Below are positions 61,020-64,000 of a stretch of DNA of 64,000 nt, one piece after another; position 1 is the stretch's first letter; each line of letters opens with the position of its first letter. The stretch comes from Chrysogorgia sp. JL179-B06 (Eukaryota; Cnidaria; Anthozoa; Scleralcyonacea; Chrysogorgiidae), in NCBI GenBank assembly GCA_035772405.1, contig JAYKKM010000439.1:4614001-4678000 (forward strand), read 5' to 3'. A program made the position numbers and the translations under genes. The notes below the pieces were generated by a model that had not been told where the DNA came from, searched no databases, and saw only the letters and a list, made by a program, of their open reading frames with translations.

Positions 61020-61089
61020 GTAAGCGTTATTCTTATTTAATCCATATTAGGATTATCCATAACTATCTCTTTATAAACAACTGCGTATT

Positions 61090-61800
61090 TATGCATGATA
61101 ACATTAACAATAATAAACAATTATTGGATGAGGTTTTTGTGATATCTGGAATAATCAAGGTCGAGGTAAGTGTTATCTGCCGAACACTGAGGTTAATAAC
61201 ACTGAGACCTTGATTATCCAGATATCATAAAAACCTCATCCAATAATTGTTTTATTATATATTGTGTTTTCAGAAGTCTTTGTCTTCAAGTAATTTTTCG
61301 ATTTCTTCTACAGTCGAAGACGAAAATCGAGCAGTCATATTGTTTTTGCTTGTGTGGAATTATTTAAGAATTGAATAATTTGAATAATATGCAGGCTGCG
61401 CTGATCCTCATAATTAACTGTATGTGCTTAGCCAATGAGAAGATAGGAAGTGACTATAATGTATAATAATAAACAATTATTGGATGAGGTTTTTGTGATA
61501 TCTGGATAATCAAGATAACAATTACCTAGACCTTGATTATCAAGATATCACAAAAACGGAACCCAATAATTGTTCTATTATATATTGTATTCACATTATA
61601 CATTGTTATTATGCATGTATTGTTTTAAGGAAAGTGACAACAAACAATCTGCTAGCAGAGTATTCACTAATCTGTAGGTTGCACCGATTCCCATAATTAG
61701 CTGTATGCGCTTAGCCAATTAGAAGATAGGAAGTGACTACAATGTATAATAATAAACAATTATTGGATGAGGCTGAGCATGATATCAAGAATTAGGTCAA
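61090..61800. repeat. cluster of related fold-back MITEs
   Basis: ACAATTATTGGATGAGG occurs at about 61117, 61471 and 61757, with mirrored ends CCTCATCCAATAATTGTT at 61231-61248. The first two copies are full fold-backs and the third is a fragment. Confidence 0.7.
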
Positions 61801-61908
61801 TAAGTCCACCGCTAGGTCAATAAGTATTAGTATAAGTATAATGTAAGTATAAGTAAGTATAAGTATAATGGCATTCCACCACGACTGCTCAAATAATGTT
61901 CCAAGGAG

Positions 61909-62345
61909 ATATCGTATAGCCTTTGCAGTTTATTTAACAAGTCGTTATCAACAGGCTGTATACCCACTGAATGGAAGCAAGCAAACGTAATACCCATCCA
62001 CAAAAACAACTCTTTTGAACCAGCGACTAACTACAGACCTATTTCTATGTCGCCAATTGTTTCCAAAGTTTTAGAGAGATGTATTTTTAATAATATCTAC
62101 CCATTTGTTCGCGAATTAATCAACCAAGTACAACATGGCTTTCTTAAGAATCGCTCATGTGTGACCCAGCTCTTAGCTGTACTACACGACATCGGAAAAA
62201 ACTTAGACCAGAATAAACAAGTGGACATGTTATACCTTGATTTCTCGAAAGCATTTAACTCTGTGGACCATGATATTCTCCTACAGAAATTAAAAATACA
62301 TACAGTGATAGGGACATACTGTAGAATATTTAGATCTGTGATATT
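61909..62345 (+). pseudogene. LINE reverse transcriptase fragment
   Basis: Encodes SLSTGCIPTEWKQANVIPIHKN, NYRPISMSPIVSKVLER, QHGFLKNRSCVTQLL and MLYLDFSKAFNSVDH (motif A). It breaks off after KLK at about 62305. Confidence 0.75.
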
Positions 62346-62540
62346 ATGCGTGCATTTATAATAAAAGACTAAGTCTTTTATTTCTCTACCATACACAAGT
62401 GGGATCATATTTAGTGAAGTTAAACGTTCCGCATAAGTCAATTCCCCGCGATTTTTACTCAAAATCCATAACGTCGCTCTCCTCTCATGGACACCTTCAA
62501 CCTTCTTTGAAAGTCTTCCGCCACTAATAATAATAATAAT
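62340..62540 (-). pseudogene. LINE C-terminal fragment in opposite orientation
   Basis: On the minus strand, ERRATLWIL.KNRGELTYAERL and LPLVYGREIKDLVFYYKC-like text is the thumb/tail of a Jockey-like LINE, directly abutting the + fragment. Confidence 0.6.
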
Positions 62541-62544
62541 CAAC

Positions 62545-64000
62545 TTTATTTAATGAGGGTGACACGAAACAGTTCACACTGACAAACCTGTGGCCCTCCT
62601 AAAAATCTAAGGTATTAATTACATTAAAAACTAGAGATATATACCAAATATGCTAGGATTAAAAATATAAGTTTATAAAATTATAAACTAAACTAGGGGT
62701 TAAAATGTTCAATGTCCTCATAAGATTGCCTATAAAATTTTAAGATATTTTTCCGGAACATACTTATTGAAGAATCGTTTTTTAAGAAACTTGGGAGAGC
62801 GTTCCATAATCGTGATACCGACACTGAGAAAGATCGACCCCCTTCAGTTTCACGGGAGAAACGAGGGCAAACTAAATTAATAGAGCCATATCTACTGGCT
62901 CTGCTGTGGATGTCCGTATTTGATTTGAGAATGTCAGTTAAATAAGGTGGGCAGTCGCCCAAAAAACGTTTAAAAATTAAAGTACATTTATTTATTTTGG
63001 CCTCGTCGTAAAACGGAATCCAATTTAGTTTCTTAAAGAGCTCAACACTATTAGCTCTTGTATCAGTCCCCAAAATCACTCGTGCCGCACGTTTTTGAAG
63101 TTTGAATACCCTGTTGATATCTCTGCAGAACATGAAGTCCACACAGTTGATCCGTAGAGCATAGTCTGCTTTATCATGGCGTTATAGTATAATATGCGTT
63201 GATCAATAGGTAAATATCGTCGAATTTTCCTCAGTACTGCTATTCTCTGAGATAACTTCTTGCATAGCTGCTCGACATGCTCATTGAAGTTGAGAGACTT
63301 GTCAAGTATCACTCCGAGTAGTTTCTGTGCGTCCACTTGGTCGACCATTGTGTCTTGCACAGTAAGTTTAAGGTATAAATCATCACGTTTCTTGTTTAGA
63401 CGTTTACCGGTGACCAACAGACATGTGGTTTTTGTGCCATTAATAACCATTTTGTTTCTGTCAGACCATGCAGAGACGTTGTCAAGGTCCTCTTGTAGTG
63501 CTGAGGATATAGCTTCCGGTGCGTCTTTTACATCAGAGACGTTGTCAAGGTCCTCTTGTAGTGCTGAGGATATAGCTTCCGGTGCGTCTTTTACATCAGA
63601 GGAATAACTCAGTGTAGTGTCGTCCGCATAGATATCAACCACGAGCGTAGGAGGAATAGGATTGGACCTAAAATACTTCCTTGTGGCACGCCAGACACTA
63701 CACCCTGAGAGGAAGAACGGCATCCATCAATATCGACATACTGCGAGCGGTCACTTAGGTAATCACAAATGAGATTCAGTTCGTTTCCGCGCACTCCATA
63801 GGCTTTGAGTTTTCGCAGCAACAGCTGGTGATCTATCAGGTCGAAGGCCTTTTTGTAGTCCACAAAAATAAGCACGGACACTCTGTTCTTATCAAGGTCA
63901 AGCAGAAGTTGGTCAACCAAACGGCAGTCTCTGTGGAGTGGGATTTTCGAAAGCCTGACTGTAGTCGGTGAAGTAAGGCGTTTTCATTTAGGAAATTATG
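62545..64000 (-). mobile_element. Jockey-like LINE, 3' half, running off the window
   Basis: The 3' end is a TTATTATTA run (62526-62545). The RT (63920-63076) has LIFVDYKKAFDLIDHQLLL, GVVSGVPQGSILGP and YADDTTLSYSS. The tail (63142-62693) has RVFKLQKRAARVILG and PRFSRETEGGRSFSVSVSRLW. There are two frame changes, near 63660 and 63110. A 63-bp in-frame duplication follows YADD. Confidence 0.8.
63472..63597 (-). repeat. 63-bp tandem duplication within LINE RT
   Basis: Two identical 63-bp copies (63472-63534, 63535-63597) encode SDVKDAPEAISSALQEDLDN twice, keeping the frame. Confidence 0.9.

Noticed and set aside
61909..62540. Twin-priming inversion of one LINE
   Set aside because: The order of sense and antisense parts does not fit the usual 5' inversion. 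Two separate fragments are simpler.

Overview
The window is a piece of an animal genome, AT-rich, with a spliced protein-coding gene and very many transposable elements. The host gene, recognised exon by exon on the + strand, is a mucolipin (TRPML/MCOLN) cation channel. Ten exons lie between 12.3 and 61.0 kb, and the reading phase is consistent across all nine junctions. The LINE, Penelope, RecQ-like, tRNA-SINE and fold-back MITE content fits an invertebrate, most plausibly a cnidarian such as an anthozoan. That placement is inference; nothing in the window proves the species.

The centrepiece is an intact, 13,376-bp virus-like integrated element of the Polinton/Maverick type at 38246-51621. 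It sits inside the 27.7-kb intron between TRPML exons 5 and 6. It has 834/846-bp terminal inverted repeats beginning 5'-AGTAGTGTAATAAGG and a perfect 6-bp target duplication, CATTTC. It is almost fully coding with no frameshift. It carries a chromodomain integrase, an A32/FtsK-like packaging ATPase, a probable major capsid protein, a penton-like jelly-roll protein, an NCLDV-like ssDNA-binding protein candidate, a GIY-YIG nuclease with a C-terminal zinc finger, a VLTF3/TFIIB-like zinc-ribbon protein, a SLATT-like two-TM protein, a LamG/ConA-like protein and several small membrane proteins. There is no protein-primed DNA polymerase B and no adenain-type protease, and no gap large enough to hide either one.

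The element has its own expression grammar. Most start codons are preceded directly by AT-rich motifs of the TAATAAATG or GATAAAGATG kind. Transcription units end 10-17 bp after the stop codon in perfect hairpins: 38439-38466, 42202-42226, 49211-49235, 51401-51428. This splits the element into five units: - 45848-42237, - 42183-38477, + 45869-49198, - 50123-49253, + 50348-50767 and onward into the right repeat. The closest known parallels are poxvirus-like late promoters and the palindromic 3'-end signals of mimivirus and virophages.

Layout left to right. 0-3 kb: LINE edge and a broken pogo-like MITE. 3.0-7.08 kb: DNA transposon with ~330-bp inverted ends around a frameshifted spliced transposase-like gene. 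7.56-9.98 kb: degraded minus-strand LINE with nested SINE and MITE. 9.96-12.07 kb: 33/36/39-bp minisatellite. 12.3 kb: TRPML exon 1. 12.7-16.7 kb: two further minisatellites and nested LINEs, one with a 2A ribosome-skipping motif. 18.5-25.6 kb: TRPML exons 2-5 among a zinc-finger LINE, MITEs and SINEs. 25.6-38.2 kb: pogo-like element, fold-backs, a 15-bp repeat, and a RecQ-helicase transposon with a 9-bp target duplication. 38.2-51.6 kb: the Polinton-like element. 51.9-53.1 kb: Penelope-like remnant. 53.3-61.0 kb: TRPML exons 6-10, including the pore. 61.9-64.0 kb: LINE copies, the last running off the window.
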